This document shows positions 9,285-18,964 of a stretch of 36,943 nt of DNA, piece after piece. Every line of letters starts with the position of its first letter. The first letter of the stretch is position 1. The DNA comes from Chlamydiales bacterium. Lineage in GTDB: Bacteria; Chlamydiota; Chlamydiia; Chlamydiales; Rhabdochlamydiaceae. The stretch is from the NCBI GenBank assembly GCA_031281085.1, contig JAITFW010000008.1, forward strand, positions 1-36,943. The letters run 5' to 3'. The notes below the pieces were generated by a model, which saw nothing but the letters and a program-made list of their open reading frames with translations, did not search any database and had not been told where the DNA came from. A program made the position numbers and the translations under genes.

Positions 9285-9684
9285 GGAGAATGCCTCGCAT
9301 TTGTTCGTTAAGTGAAATGTATTTAGGCTGAAAAATCTTCTTTAAAATAGGAAGGCTTAAGAAGGGTTGGCAGTTACCACACATGAACAGATCAATAGCT
9401 GCATATTTTTTCTCAGGCCAAGAATGCATACTTATATGTGACTCTGCTAAAATAGCAATGCCGCTAATGCCGCCATTTGGTTCAAATCGATGTAGATGTA
9501 AATGTAAAAGAGTCGCCTTACAAGCAATAACGCACTCATGCAACGCATTTTTCATGATTTCGAGATTATCTAGATGAATTGCTTCCCAAAGATCTATAAT
9601 CAGGTGTGTTCCTGCATAACGCATACCATTTTTTTCAATAAAGTGATCTTTGTCTAGTGAAGATGATTCCCAAAAAGATGACAT
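9277..9684 (-). CDS. speD: S-adenosylmethionine decarboxylase proenzyme (prokaryotic class 1B)
   Basis: AESHISMHSWPEKKYAAIDLFMCG: self-cleavage Ser in ESHIS and the catalytic FxCG region; overlaps speE by 8 nt. Confidence 0.96.
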   Translation of the reverse strand: MSSFWESSSLDKDHFIEKNGMRYAGTHLIIDLWEAIHLDNLEIMKNALHECVIACKATLLHLHLHRFEPNGGISGIAILAESHISMHSWPEKKYAAIDLFMCGNCQPFLSLPILKKIFQPKYISLNEQMRGILHE

Positions 9685-9742
9685 TCATAAATCCTTATAG
9701 GTTAAAAGAAGCTAGAAAGTAGATTTTCTTTTAAAGAAGGTA

Positions 9743-9782
9743 TTTTATCAACCCTATTTTTTAAATAGGGTTTTTGATAAAA
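9743..9782. promoter_or_regulatory. long hairpin upstream of speD
   Basis: Outer stem TTTTATC/GATAAAA plus inner stem AACCCTATTT/AAATAGGGTT with a TTT bulge; 17 bp paired in total. Confidence 0.55.
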
Positions 9783-9869
9783 TTAAAATAAAATATTTGA
9801 AATTAGCTGCAAATAAAAGGTTTACATTCAAAAAATAGAATAAGAAGAGGGTTAGCATTTCTTATTTTT

Positions 9870-10304
9870 TTAAGATTTTTTGCCAATTGAAGAGATAACA
9901 GCTTCTGTATCTTGTACTTCTGTTAAAAAGTGTTGTAAAATCTTTAAAATATATTTAGGTGTATTATATACCCCAGATGTAGTATATACTATTTCTAAAT
10001 GTGGTTTATTGTGAGGTAAAAGGGCTATAAATGTTGTTGTTGTAGGAATTTCGTTTACAATTTGAGGAACAATCCAAATGGCAAATTGCTCATTAAATAA
10101 TGTTACTTTATCAGGGGTCTCGATAATATGAAAATATTGATCAAGCTCTGCATCTTCATATGCAGGATCTAAATCGTTGTGATTGAGCAACCCAAGAGTG
10201 TTTAATATCTTGAGGTCTACATGAGTAATTCCGTCTGGGAGCCATTTAGGCAAATTTCTAATAAATTCCTCATAAGCTTCTTCTAGCGATAGCGGGTCAA
10301 TCAT
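9870..10304 (-). CDS. conserved chlamydial hypothetical (144 aa; position matches CT550)
   Basis: ORF with ATG preceded on the minus strand by AAGGAGAAAAT; position next to dacF. Confidence 0.6.
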   Translation of the reverse strand: MIDPLSLEEAYEEFIRNLPKWLPDGITHVDLKILNTLGLLNHNDLDPAYEDAELDQYFHIIETPDKVTLFNEQFAIWIVPQIVNEIPTTTTFIALLPHNKPHLEIVYTTSGVYNTPKYILKILQHFLTEVQDTEAVISSIGKKS

Positions 10305-10410
10305 ATTTTCTCCTTACCGTCACCTTAGCTTAGCGTTAAAACTAGCCTTGTGTCAAGTTTTTATTTTGTGTTTTATTTAGTTATATTATCTCATGATAGA
10401 ACTTCTATTT

Positions 10411-10434
10411 ATGAGGGTGTCATAAAACCCTCAT
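10411..10434. terminator. hairpin upstream of dacF
   Basis: 8-bp stem ATGAGGGT-GTCATAAA-ACCCTCAT. Confidence 0.3.
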
Positions 10435-10611
10435 CTTGCGTAGTTAGCTACTTTTTTTAAAGAGATTGCGAAGATTTTTTGTGACTTATTTGAATTTAAC
10501 GATAAAAAGTCCTGTGTAAATATTGGCCAAACTAATTGATTTTCAATCAGATCGAGTTGAAAATTAAGAGATTATCTTAAGTAAATTAAGGAGAGAAACA
10601 ATATTTTTTAT

Positions 10612-11898
10612 ATGATGCGACTTATATTTCTTTTTATATTCGTAATTGTTAGCCGATTAGCTCATACTGTTTTGCAAGTTGATATTTCTGCAAAAGCTGC
10701 GGTTTTAATGAGTGCAGAAACAGGAGCTATTCTTTACGAAAAGAATGCTTATTTACCTTTGTACCCTGCTAGTATCACCAAAATTGTTACGGCTTTATAC
10801 GCTTTAGAAAAACGCAGTGATCAATTAGATCAAATGGTCAAGATTTCAAAAGAAGCGGTGAATAGCGTTTCTCCTCAAGAGCGAAGAGATAGGTTAGGAG
10901 GAGGATCTCATCCACCCTATCGTCTTGAATTTGGCGGATCGCTTATGGGATTAAAAGCAGAAGAGCTGGTTTCTGCTAAAGATCTATTCTATGGACTGAT
11001 GCTTCCTTCCGGGAATGATGCGGCAAACGCATTAGCTGAATGGGTATCTGGAAGCATACCGCAGTTTATGGAAGAATTAAATGAATATGTAAAGTCTCAG
11101 GGATGTAAGCAAACCACTTTAACTACTCCTCATGGATTAACCCATGCTGATCACAAAACAACTGCTTACGATATGTGTATATTGACGAGAAAAGCCCTAG
11201 AACAACCCTTTTTTCGTCAGGTGGTTAAAACTATACACTATCTAAAGCCAGCTAGCAATAAACAGTCACAAATAGAATTACTCCAACATAATTCTTTACT
11301 AAAGCCTGGTAAATTTTATTACCCTAAGGCAATAGGGGTAAAAACAGGATATACTGCGAGCTCAGGGTATACTATAGCAGCAGCGGCAGAGGATCAGAAT
11401 AGGAAGATGATAGCAGTTCTTATGGGTTGCGATCAATTAGAACAGAGATATAGGGATGTTATTGCTCTTTTTGAAGCAGGGTTTAATGAGCCAAAAGTCA
11501 AAAGGACTCTCTTTTCTAAAAACTTTGATGTGTTTAGCACTATACATAAAAAGAGTAAAAGTCCCATTAAAACCATTTTAAATGAAGATGTGGTAGTCCA
11601 TTATTATGCTTCGGAGGAGCCGTTAATAAAACCAGAATTGGAATGGGAACCTATCACTTTTCCTATTCAACCAAGACAGCGATTAGCAACGCTATCTTTA
11701 CACGATCAAAACAATCAAGTTTTAGGCGATTATCCTTTATATGCAGTAGAAGAAGTACATGCTACTTTTTATTACCAAATCTTAGACAAATGCTTAAGTT
11801 GGAAGATCCATTTAAAGCAATCCATGTCTTTACTTATGCTGGGATTAGGAATAACGGTATTGTTTTTTAGTTTTGTTTGGGTAAGCAGACGCGTTTGA
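10612..11898 (+). CDS. dacF: D-alanyl-D-alanine carboxypeptidase (low-MW PBP)
   Basis: SxxK (PASITK), SGN (PSGNDAANA) and KTG (GVKTGYT) motifs; N-terminal signal and C-terminal TM anchor. Confidence 0.94.
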   Translation: MMRLIFLFIFVIVSRLAHTVLQVDISAKAAVLMSAETGAILYEKNAYLPLYPASITKIVTALYALEKRSDQLDQMVKISKEAVNSVSPQERRDRLGGGSHPPYRLEFGGSLMGLKAEELVSAKDLFYGLMLPSGNDAANALAEWVSGSIPQFMEELNEYVKSQGCKQTTLTTPHGLTHADHKTTAYDMCILTRKALEQPFFRQVVKTIHYLKPASNKQSQIELLQHNSLLKPGKFYYPKAIGVKTGYTASSGYTIAAAAEDQNRKMIAVLMGCDQLEQRYRDVIALFEAGFNEPKVKRTLFSKNFDVFSTIHKKSKSPIKTILNEDVVVHYYASEEPLIKPELEWEPITFPIQPRQRLATLSLHDQNNQVLGDYPLYAVEEVHATFYYQILDKCLSWKIHLKQSMSLLMLGLGITVLFFSFVWVSRRV

Positions 11899-12718
11899 GT
11901 TGTGCAAATAAAGAAATAAATTCTTGTAGATTGAGTTCTTCTGGCCTTGCTGTTATAGGAAGATGTATAGCCCGAAGGGCTTGTTCAATGAGTTTACTAG
12001 AAGCTAGGGGTTTTAAAGAAGAGCGTAACATTTTTCTTTTCTGTTGAAAAGCACTACGGGTTAGAAAAAAAAATGCGTCCATATCCTCTTTTAGAGTAGG
12101 TGCATTTAACCTGCAATGCACAATAGCAGAACGCACTTTTGGTTTAGGAAAGAAACAACTTGGATTAATGGTAAAGATGAGTTTTGTTTGGCAAAAAAAA
12201 CTTACAAGCAAAGAGAGGTGGCTATAATGAGAAGTTTTTGAAGAAGCAACCATTCGATCAGCGTATTCTTTTTGTACCATAAGAATTAAAGAATCAATCT
12301 CCTCGTAACGAGGAAGCAAGGTTAATAAAATAGGAGTAGTGAGGTGATAAGGAAGATTTGCTACTACTTTGATTTTATCTTTTTTAGAATCTAAAAAATT
12401 TTCTAAATTAAATAATAAGAAGTCTTCTCTTTCTATTGTTAAATTTCCTAAACCTTGTAGGCGATATAGGCGCTCTGCAAATACAAAATCTTTTTCAATA
12501 GCTGTAACAATAGCTCCTTTTGCTAACAATGCTTCTGTTAGCGCGCCAGGCCCTGGTCCGATTTCTAAAACCATATCACCTGCTTGTATTTGCGCTGTAT
12601 CTATAATTTTGCGCACAACATTGCCATCGATGAGAAAGTTTTGCGAGAGCGCTTTTTTAGGACGAATATGAGAGAAGCGCAAAAACTCTTTAAGCACGGA
12701 TGGTTTGTAAATACTCAT
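11867..12718 (-). CDS. rsmA: 16S rRNA (adenine1518/1519-N6) dimethyltransferase
   Basis: RPKKALSQNFLID, VLEIGPGPGALTEALL, VVANLPYHLTTPILL motifs (KsgA family). Confidence 0.96.
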   Translation of the reverse strand: MSIYKPSVLKEFLRFSHIRPKKALSQNFLIDGNVVRKIIDTAQIQAGDMVLEIGPGPGALTEALLAKGAIVTAIEKDFVFAERLYRLQGLGNLTIEREDFLLFNLENFLDSKKDKIKVVANLPYHLTTPILLTLLPRYEEIDSLILMVQKEYADRMVASSKTSHYSHLSLLVSFFCQTKLIFTINPSCFFPKPKVRSAIVHCRLNAPTLKEDMDAFFFLTRSAFQQKRKMLRSSLKPLASSKLIEQALRAIHLPITARPEELNLQEFISLFAQLKRVCLPKQN

Positions 12719-13761
12719 TGATAAGAAAAGGGTTTAAAATCGGAATTTATAGTTAGATCTTGTTCCGAAAAACCGTAACGAATTTTTAATTTTTTCATAT
12801 AATTCTCTAAATGTAGAGCAATAGATTTTTGAATCAGCCCATCTTTGATTTTTTCTGCTAATTTAGGGAACTCCGGTGGATTGATTACATGTTTTTCTTT
12901 GAGATAAAAAATACGATGTACAATAGATTGGTCTTTATTCATCAGAAGAACAGGATTGCTAAAATCTCCGGGATTTAATGTTTCTATTACCATCTTATGA
13001 GATTGGGAAATAGATTGATCGTCTCTGATGATCTCAGGAGTAAATAAAACAGTAGCGTTAGGGTTTTCTAATTGCAGGTCTTTAGAAATATCTTGAAGAT
13101 CTTTTTTCTTCTTTAAAAGGTCCAAAGCCAATTGCGCTAATGCTTGAGAGATATTTTCATTCTCAGAACCAATAGTTAACACTTGATAGTGCCATTTTTG
13201 AGATGCAGGGTTTTCTTTGCAGTAGGTTAGATATTTTTCTTTGATGTCATTAGGTCTTACGCGCAATGCCTCAGAATAGACCTTGAAATATAGTATTTTT
13301 TCAGCGATGAGATCCTCAGAGACCGCTTTAAGGGCTTCTTCGTAACTTAATTTTAATTGATCTAAAGAGAGCATCACGTTTGGGCCATATTTGCGTAATA
13401 GCTCCTCTCTTACTTCTGCATCTGTTGCTTTAATTCCCATTCGTTCTGCATCTAGTAAAATTAATTCTTGGTCTAGCATTTTTTGCAGAGTGTCTTTCCA
13501 TTGCGCATTGTAAAATTGATAACGAGCTAGTTTAGAATGTGCGAATTGAGGATAATGGTTATCGAAGATCACATCCATTTTTTTAACTACGTCGAGTACA
13601 GAATAAGTTTTGTTATTAAATTTGGTTAAAATCCGATTATGAATGGTTATTTGTCCTTTTTCTTCAGAGATGATGGGGTATTCCAAAAATTCTACGGTAT
13701 AACATGTAGAAGAGAGCAATCCTAAAAGGGGCAAAAGAAAATAGAACAGTGATTTCATCAT
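12715..13761 (-). CDS. SurA-like periplasmic chaperone / peptidyl-prolyl isomerase-like protein
   Basis: Signal peptide and SurA_N-type pattern (LDQELILLDAERMGIKATDAEVREEL); ATGA overlap with rsmA. Confidence 0.7.
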   Translation of the reverse strand: MMKSLFYFLLPLLGLLSSTCYTVEFLEYPIISEEKGQITIHNRILTKFNNKTYSVLDVVKKMDVIFDNHYPQFAHSKLARYQFYNAQWKDTLQKMLDQELILLDAERMGIKATDAEVREELLRKYGPNVMLSLDQLKLSYEEALKAVSEDLIAEKILYFKVYSEALRVRPNDIKEKYLTYCKENPASQKWHYQVLTIGSENENISQALAQLALDLLKKKKDLQDISKDLQLENPNATVLFTPEIIRDDQSISQSHKMVIETLNPGDFSNPVLLMNKDQSIVHRIFYLKEKHVINPPEFPKLAEKIKDGLIQKSIALHLENYMKKLKIRYGFSEQDLTINSDFKPFSYQ

Positions 13762-13812
13762 TTTTTATCCTTAAATAAAAGAGTATGGTTTTAAGTATAC
13801 TCTAAAGTTAGT

Positions 13813-14943
13813 TTATTTTACAAAAACTTGGCCATAGAATCCATCAGGATCGTTTGAATCCAGGGGCAAAGTGTTAAAAGCAGAAGAAATAGTGTTTAAC
13901 GAAAAAGCTTTTTTAAAATATTGAGTTTGTTCTTCATTTTCTAATCGTAACACGCTACAAGTCATATATACGATATGACCTCCTGGCTTAACAAACTGCA
14001 AAGCCTGTTCAAAGATCGATCTTTGCTCTTCTAGAGTTTTCTGAAACATCTTTAAAGTAAAGCGCCATTTCATATCGGGATTTCTCCGCATTGTGCCAGT
14101 CCCACTGCAAGGGACATCCACGAACACCCAATCAAATTTTTCATGTAGAGATTTTTTCTGAGAGGAGTCGAAAAACAACACTTGAGCATTTTGTACCCCA
14201 GCTCTTTTTAAACGTTTTTTAGCTTCGAGTAGAGCGTGTTTTTTAATATCGTGTAAGAATAGCTGTCCTTTTTCTTGCATTTTAGGAGCGATGGCTAAAG
14301 ATTTTCCCCCGCTTCCTGCGCAAAAGTCGAGTACTAATTGCCCTGGCTTAACAGCAACTAAGTCTGCAAGACGTTGACTTGCTTCATCTTGAACTTCAAA
14401 ATAACCCATTTTGAATTCAGGAAGGGTAAAAAAATTGATTCTTTTGGGGAAGATAATCGCTGTGTAAAACGAGCCGCAAGCTACAGAGAATTCATTTTTC
14501 CATGCTTTTAGTAAATTTTCTCTAGATGTTTTTAATAGGTTGACTCTTACCGTTATAGGAGCTGTAGAATTACTAGCTCGACAAAAAAAACGAGCTTTTT
14601 CTTCACCTAAACTCTCTACAATTAAAAAAAAGAGTTCTTTGGAGAAACTTAAGCGTATATGCAAGGGGATCTGCGTGTCATCAAAAAAATGATCTGGTTT
14701 TATTTGAATAAGTTTTTGGTATCTAGACTCCCATGAAATAGGCTTATTACATAAATAATCTAACAAACCTTTCCACCTTATCATGGAATAAATATGTTCA
14801 CACAAGACCTTACGATCTTTAGATCCTATTGCTTTATGAAAACGAAAATAGTTCTTTAGGAAGCGATCTAAAGGAAGCGTTTGGTTTTCATATGCAGAAA
14901 GAATAGTAAATAAATGATGCTCTCGAAAAGTCTTCTTTGTCAT
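13813..14943 (-). CDS. RsmB/Fmu (NOL1/NOP2/Sun) family rRNA m5C methyltransferase
   Basis: VQDEASQRLADLVAVKPGQLVLDFCAGSGGKSL, FVDVPCSGTGTMRRNPDMKWR, YMTCSVLRLENEEQ. Confidence 0.92.
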   Translation of the reverse strand: MTKKTFREHHLFTILSAYENQTLPLDRFLKNYFRFHKAIGSKDRKVLCEHIYSMIRWKGLLDYLCNKPISWESRYQKLIQIKPDHFFDDTQIPLHIRLSFSKELFFLIVESLGEEKARFFCRASNSTAPITVRVNLLKTSRENLLKAWKNEFSVACGSFYTAIIFPKRINFFTLPEFKMGYFEVQDEASQRLADLVAVKPGQLVLDFCAGSGGKSLAIAPKMQEKGQLFLHDIKKHALLEAKKRLKRAGVQNAQVLFFDSSQKKSLHEKFDWVFVDVPCSGTGTMRRNPDMKWRFTLKMFQKTLEEQRSIFEQALQFVKPGGHIVYMTCSVLRLENEEQTQYFKKAFSLNTISSAFNTLPLDSNDPDGFYGQVFVK

Positions 14944-15066
14944 TTTTAAGTTAAACTAGTTTTGTAGCTAGTATAAGCCATATTAGATTAAATTTCTTAT
15001 GAAAACTAGTTGACTTTGCTTAAGTTTATAATTATTTTTATAAAAAAAGAATGGATAAGGATATTT

Positions 15067-15555
15067 ATGTTTCGATCTACGATTGTATTTTTAGGCCGGG
15101 TTTGTATTAGTTTAATTTTTATTGCAACTGCCTTTCAAAAATTACTTGATTGGCAAGGAGCAGAGCAGCAGTTTGTAACTGCTATACATAATTTAATGGA
15201 GGTAAGTGGACAAAAGGAGTGGGTAAAACGAGGATTGGAAACAATTCTTTCCAGACAATCTCTTACCTTCTTTATACAAACAATTATAGAATTCTTAGGG
15301 GGTGTATGTATTTTTTTAGGGCTCTTTGTTCGTTTTGCAGCTTTTATTTTAGCCTTAATGGTTTTAGGGACAATCCTAGTTTTTTATCCATTTTGGCTTG
15401 TAGCAGGTGTTGAACGAGCATCGCAAATGACCTTGTTTTTACAGCATTTAAGTGTGCTAGGAGGGCTTTTATTGTTAATGGGGTATGATCGAAGAAAAAA
15501 AGAAGTAGTCACTCATCATGACCCGATTGTTCCGCCAAAGATAAACGACGTTTAG
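15067..15555 (+). CDS. DoxX-family membrane protein
   Basis: GRVCISLIFIATAFQKLLDWQGAEQQF; several TM segments. The track start (15010) is a TTG; ATG 15067 with AAGGAT upstream is preferred. Confidence 0.75.
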   Translation: MFRSTIVFLGRVCISLIFIATAFQKLLDWQGAEQQFVTAIHNLMEVSGQKEWVKRGLETILSRQSLTFFIQTIIEFLGGVCIFLGLFVRFAAFILALMVLGTILVFYPFWLVAGVERASQMTLFLQHLSVLGGLLLLMGYDRRKKEVVTHHDPIVPPKINDV

Positions 15556-15674
15556 TTTTGTAAAATCCGCTTGAAGAAAATGATAATCTTTGGGTAGCTT
15601 CTTAATAATAAATAACTTTTTTGTTCATTTAGCAAACTTAAAAGATTTAAAAATAATTTTTCCGAGGTATCTAA

Positions 15675-16577
15675 TTGTCTTTGCCCTGTAAGCTGTCAAG
15701 AAGTTCTGTTCTAACTATACCAAGTGTTGAAAGAAGACAGCACACTCTGCGAAAAAGTGCATCCATTTCAGGAATAGGAGTTTTTACTGGACAAGAAACC
15801 ACTTTAACTTTTCATCCTTCTGTTGCAGATCAGGGGATTATATTCCAACGCACCGATCTACCAAATACGCCTAAAATTATCGCTTCTTTAGATTCCGTAT
15901 GTAGTACTCCTAGGTGTACCATAATTGGTGACAAAAAAGTTTCTATACAAATGGTTGAACACTTGCTCGCTTCTTTGCGCGCCCATGAAATTGATAATAT
16001 ATTGATTCAAGTCTCTGGTCCGGAAGTTCCTATATTGGACGGTAGTTCCAAGGATTTTTCTCAATTGATTGAAGAAGTAGGTGTAATGGAGTTAAAGGAA
16101 GAAAAAAAAATATTTTCTTTGCAGTCTCCTATATCATGGTCAAATGATCAGGTGCAAATTATTGCAATTCCAGCTAATGAGTACCGGCTGAGTTATACAT
16201 TGCATTATCCTCATTGTTCAGGAATTGGTACCCAGTTTCATACGTTTGTTTTAAACCAAAAGGACTTTGTTGAAGAAATTGCTCCTTGTCGCACTTTTTC
16301 CATTTATGAAGAAGTGATTCCCATGATGGAAAAAGGGTTTATTAAAAAAGGTGGCTTAGAGAATGCAATTCTCGTAAAGGACAATAAAGTGATGAACCCA
16401 GAAGGCCTGCGTTATCCAAATGAAATGGCTCGTCATAAGATCTTGGATCTAATAGGGGATCTTTCTCTTATCCCTGTCTCTTTTTTAGCACATATTATCG
16501 CTATTCGTTCTGGGCATACTTCTAATAATATCTTTGCTAAATTGCTATATAATCAAATTAAAATGGAGAATTTTTGA
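15675..16577 (+). CDS. lpxC: UDP-3-O-acyl-N-acetylglucosamine deacetylase
   Basis: Zn motif region VEHLLASLRAHEIDN, ILDGSS, APCRTFSIYEE, HKILDLIGDL; TTG start with GAGG 7 nt upstream. Confidence 0.96.
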   Translation: MSLPCKLSRSSVLTIPSVERRQHTLRKSASISGIGVFTGQETTLTFHPSVADQGIIFQRTDLPNTPKIIASLDSVCSTPRCTIIGDKKVSIQMVEHLLASLRAHEIDNILIQVSGPEVPILDGSSKDFSQLIEEVGVMELKEEKKIFSLQSPISWSNDQVQIIAIPANEYRLSYTLHYPHCSGIGTQFHTFVLNQKDFVEEIAPCRTFSIYEEVIPMMEKGFIKKGGLENAILVKDNKVMNPEGLRYPNEMARHKILDLIGDLSLIPVSFLAHIIAIRSGHTSNNIFAKLLYNQIKMENF

Positions 16578-17056
16578 TGAATGAAGTCCTTTCAGAGCAA
16601 AATACCGTTTTGAATGTTAAGCAAATTGCTAAAATTTTGCCTCATCGTTACCCTTTCTTGCTCGTTGATAAAATCGTTCATTTAAATCTTAAAGAAAATC
16701 ATATCGTTGGTCATAAGAATATTTCGTTTAATGAACATTTCTTCCAAGGACATTTTCCTGATGCTCCCATTATGCCTGGAGTTCTTGTAATAGAAGCAAT
16801 GGCTCAAACGGCAGGGGTTTTGATTTACAAAAAAGGATATCAAGAAAAAACAGCTGTATTATTGAATATTCAAGATGCAAAGTTCCGTAAACCTGTTGAA
16901 CCAGGTGATACGTTGATAATAGATGTACGTATGTTGCATTTAAGCGGAAGCGGAGGGAAAATTTTAGCGCATGCGAGTGTGCAGGAAAAAGGATTGGTAA
17001 CAGAAGCTAGAATTGGATTTGCTTTATTGGATAAAGATCAGCTTTATAAAGATTAG
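16574..17056 (+). CDS. fabZ: 3-hydroxyacyl-[ACP] dehydratase
   Basis: LPHRYPFLLVDKI, NEHFFQGHFPDAPIMPGVLVIEAMAQTAG. Confidence 0.97.
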   Translation: MMNEVLSEQNTVLNVKQIAKILPHRYPFLLVDKIVHLNLKENHIVGHKNISFNEHFFQGHFPDAPIMPGVLVIEAMAQTAGVLIYKKGYQEKTAVLLNIQDAKFRKPVEPGDTLIIDVRMLHLSGSGGKILAHASVQEKGLVTEARIGFALLDKDQLYKD

Positions 17057-17094
17057 TTTTAGCCTTAAATAATAAACATTAAAACTGGAAGTTC

Positions 17095-17946
17095 ATGTCT
17101 CAATCAAATATCCATCCTACTGCTATCATCGAGTCTGGTGCAAAGATTGGTAGGAATGTTACAATTGAAGCGTATGCGATTATTAAAAAAAATGTTACGC
17201 TTGAAGATCATGTTGTTATTAAATCTCATGCTTATATTGATGGTTATACCACAATTGGAGAAGGAACAGTTGTCTGGCCATCTGCAAGTATTGGCACAAA
17301 AACTCAAGACTTAAAATTTAAAGGGGAAAAAACTTTTGTTGTCATTGGAAAATATTGTGAAATCCGGGAGTTTACTACTATTAATTCCTCTTGTAAAGAA
17401 GATTCTATGGTAAGCGTAGGAGATGGTTGCTTAATTATGGCGTATTGTCATATTGCCCATAATTGTCAAATTGGCAATCAAGTGATTATGGCGAATAATG
17501 CTATGCTAGCGGGTCATGTAATTGTGGAAGATCATGCAATCATTGGAGGGATGACGCCTGTTCATCAGTTTGCACGCATAGGAAAGTATGCAATGGTAGG
17601 AGGGTTTAGTCGCATTACGCATGATGTCCCTCCTTATACCATTGGAGCAGGGACTCCTTATAAGCTAGGTGGATTGAATCTAGTGGGTCTAAGACGCCAC
17701 GGATTTTCTCTAGAAGATCGTAGGGCTTTATCAAGGGCTTTTAAAATCACCTACCGAGCTAAATTACGTCTTTCTAAAGCATTGGAACGGATTCATAGGG
17801 AAATTGAACCGACTATTCATATTCAGCACTGGATCCACTTTTGTCGCAGCTCTCAGAGAGGATTAATTGGATTTCAGCAATCGGCTCAACAGTTAGTCGA
17901 AGAAGATTTTGATGAGCTAGAAGAGCTAATTGAAGAGAGAGTGTAA
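17095..17946 (+). CDS. lpxA: UDP-N-acetylglucosamine acyltransferase
   Basis: Hexapeptide repeats, IHPTAIIESGAKIG, LVGLRRHGFS. Confidence 0.97.
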   Translation: MSQSNIHPTAIIESGAKIGRNVTIEAYAIIKKNVTLEDHVVIKSHAYIDGYTTIGEGTVVWPSASIGTKTQDLKFKGEKTFVVIGKYCEIREFTTINSSCKEDSMVSVGDGCLIMAYCHIAHNCQIGNQVIMANNAMLAGHVIVEDHAIIGGMTPVHQFARIGKYAMVGGFSRITHDVPPYTIGAGTPYKLGGLNLVGLRRHGFSLEDRRALSRAFKITYRAKLRLSKALERIHREIEPTIHIQHWIHFCRSSQRGLIGFQQSAQQLVEEDFDELEELIEERV

Positions 17947-17953
17947 CTTTTCA

Positions 17954-18886
17954 ATGAAAATCATTTTTTTTGGTACTTCTTCTTTTGCTGCGCAAATTTT
18001 ATTTTATCTTGTACAAAACCAAATTGATGTAATAGCTGTTGTTACACGTCCTGATCGTCCAACAGGACGATCGTTAAAATCTTCTTTCCCTCCAGTAAAG
18101 CAAACTGCAATGCAATTAGATTTACCTGTTTTTCAACCTGAAAAAGCTTCTTCTTCAGAATTTGTTGTTCAGCTTAAAAATTTACAGGCCGATCTTTTTA
18201 TTGTAGTGGCTTACGGAGAAATTATAAAAAAAGAGGTTTTAGATCTTCCTTCTTTGGGATGTATTAACATCCATGCAAGTCTGCTTCCTAAATATAGGGG
18301 AGCTGCTCCTATGCAAAGGTGTCTTATAAACGCAGAAAAAGAAACAGGTATTTCGATTATTGAAATGACTCCAAAAATGGACGCAGGGGATATCCTATCT
18401 ATGCAAAGAATCCCTATTCCTTTTGAAATGACTTGTGGTGAGCTCGAAAAAGAGTTGTGTGTACTAGCTCAAGAAATGATCTTACAAGTAATTGAGCAAT
18501 TTAAAAATCATTCTGTAACAAGAACTCCACAAGATCATTCTCAAATGAGTTTAGCGCCAAAAATATCTGCTCAAGAAGAAGAGATTGACTGGAGTCTTGA
18601 TTCTCACTTATTGCACAATCGTATTCGAGCTTTATCTCCTTCTCCGGGAGCTTTTTGTATGCTAGAAGTAAAAGATCAAAAGAAGCGTCTTAAAATTCTA
18701 CGCGCATTCCCGGAGGATCTGCCGCTTTTACAAAAACCAGGTTCTCTTATTAAATTGGATAAAGGATTAGGGGTCGTTTGTGGTCGTGGAGCACTACGTC
18801 TTCTAGAAGTACAACTAGAAGGTAAGCGAGCTATGTCAGTATCTGATTGCTTTAATGGCCTTCAAAATCCAAAAATTATTTGGTGA
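17954..18886 (+). CDS. fmt: methionyl-tRNA formyltransferase
   Basis: MKIIFFGTSSFAAQIL, NIHASLLPKYRGAAPMQRCLI; ATG 17954 preferred over the TTG at 17930. Confidence 0.96.
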   Translation: MKIIFFGTSSFAAQILFYLVQNQIDVIAVVTRPDRPTGRSLKSSFPPVKQTAMQLDLPVFQPEKASSSEFVVQLKNLQADLFIVVAYGEIIKKEVLDLPSLGCINIHASLLPKYRGAAPMQRCLINAEKETGISIIEMTPKMDAGDILSMQRIPIPFEMTCGELEKELCVLAQEMILQVIEQFKNHSVTRTPQDHSQMSLAPKISAQEEEIDWSLDSHLLHNRIRALSPSPGAFCMLEVKDQKKRLKILRAFPEDLPLLQKPGSLIKLDKGLGVVCGRGALRLLEVQLEGKRAMSVSDCFNGLQNPKIIW

Positions 18887-18901
18887 AACTATTTTAGTTT
18901 C
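18885..18901 (+). terminator. short hairpin just after fmt
   Basis: GAAACTA-TTT-TAGTTTC, 7-bp stem. Confidence 0.3.
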
Positions 18902-18964
18902 TCTGTTTACATGAGAAAACATTGTTAGTGTTTAAGTAAAAAAAAATTTTATTTGGGAAATCAA

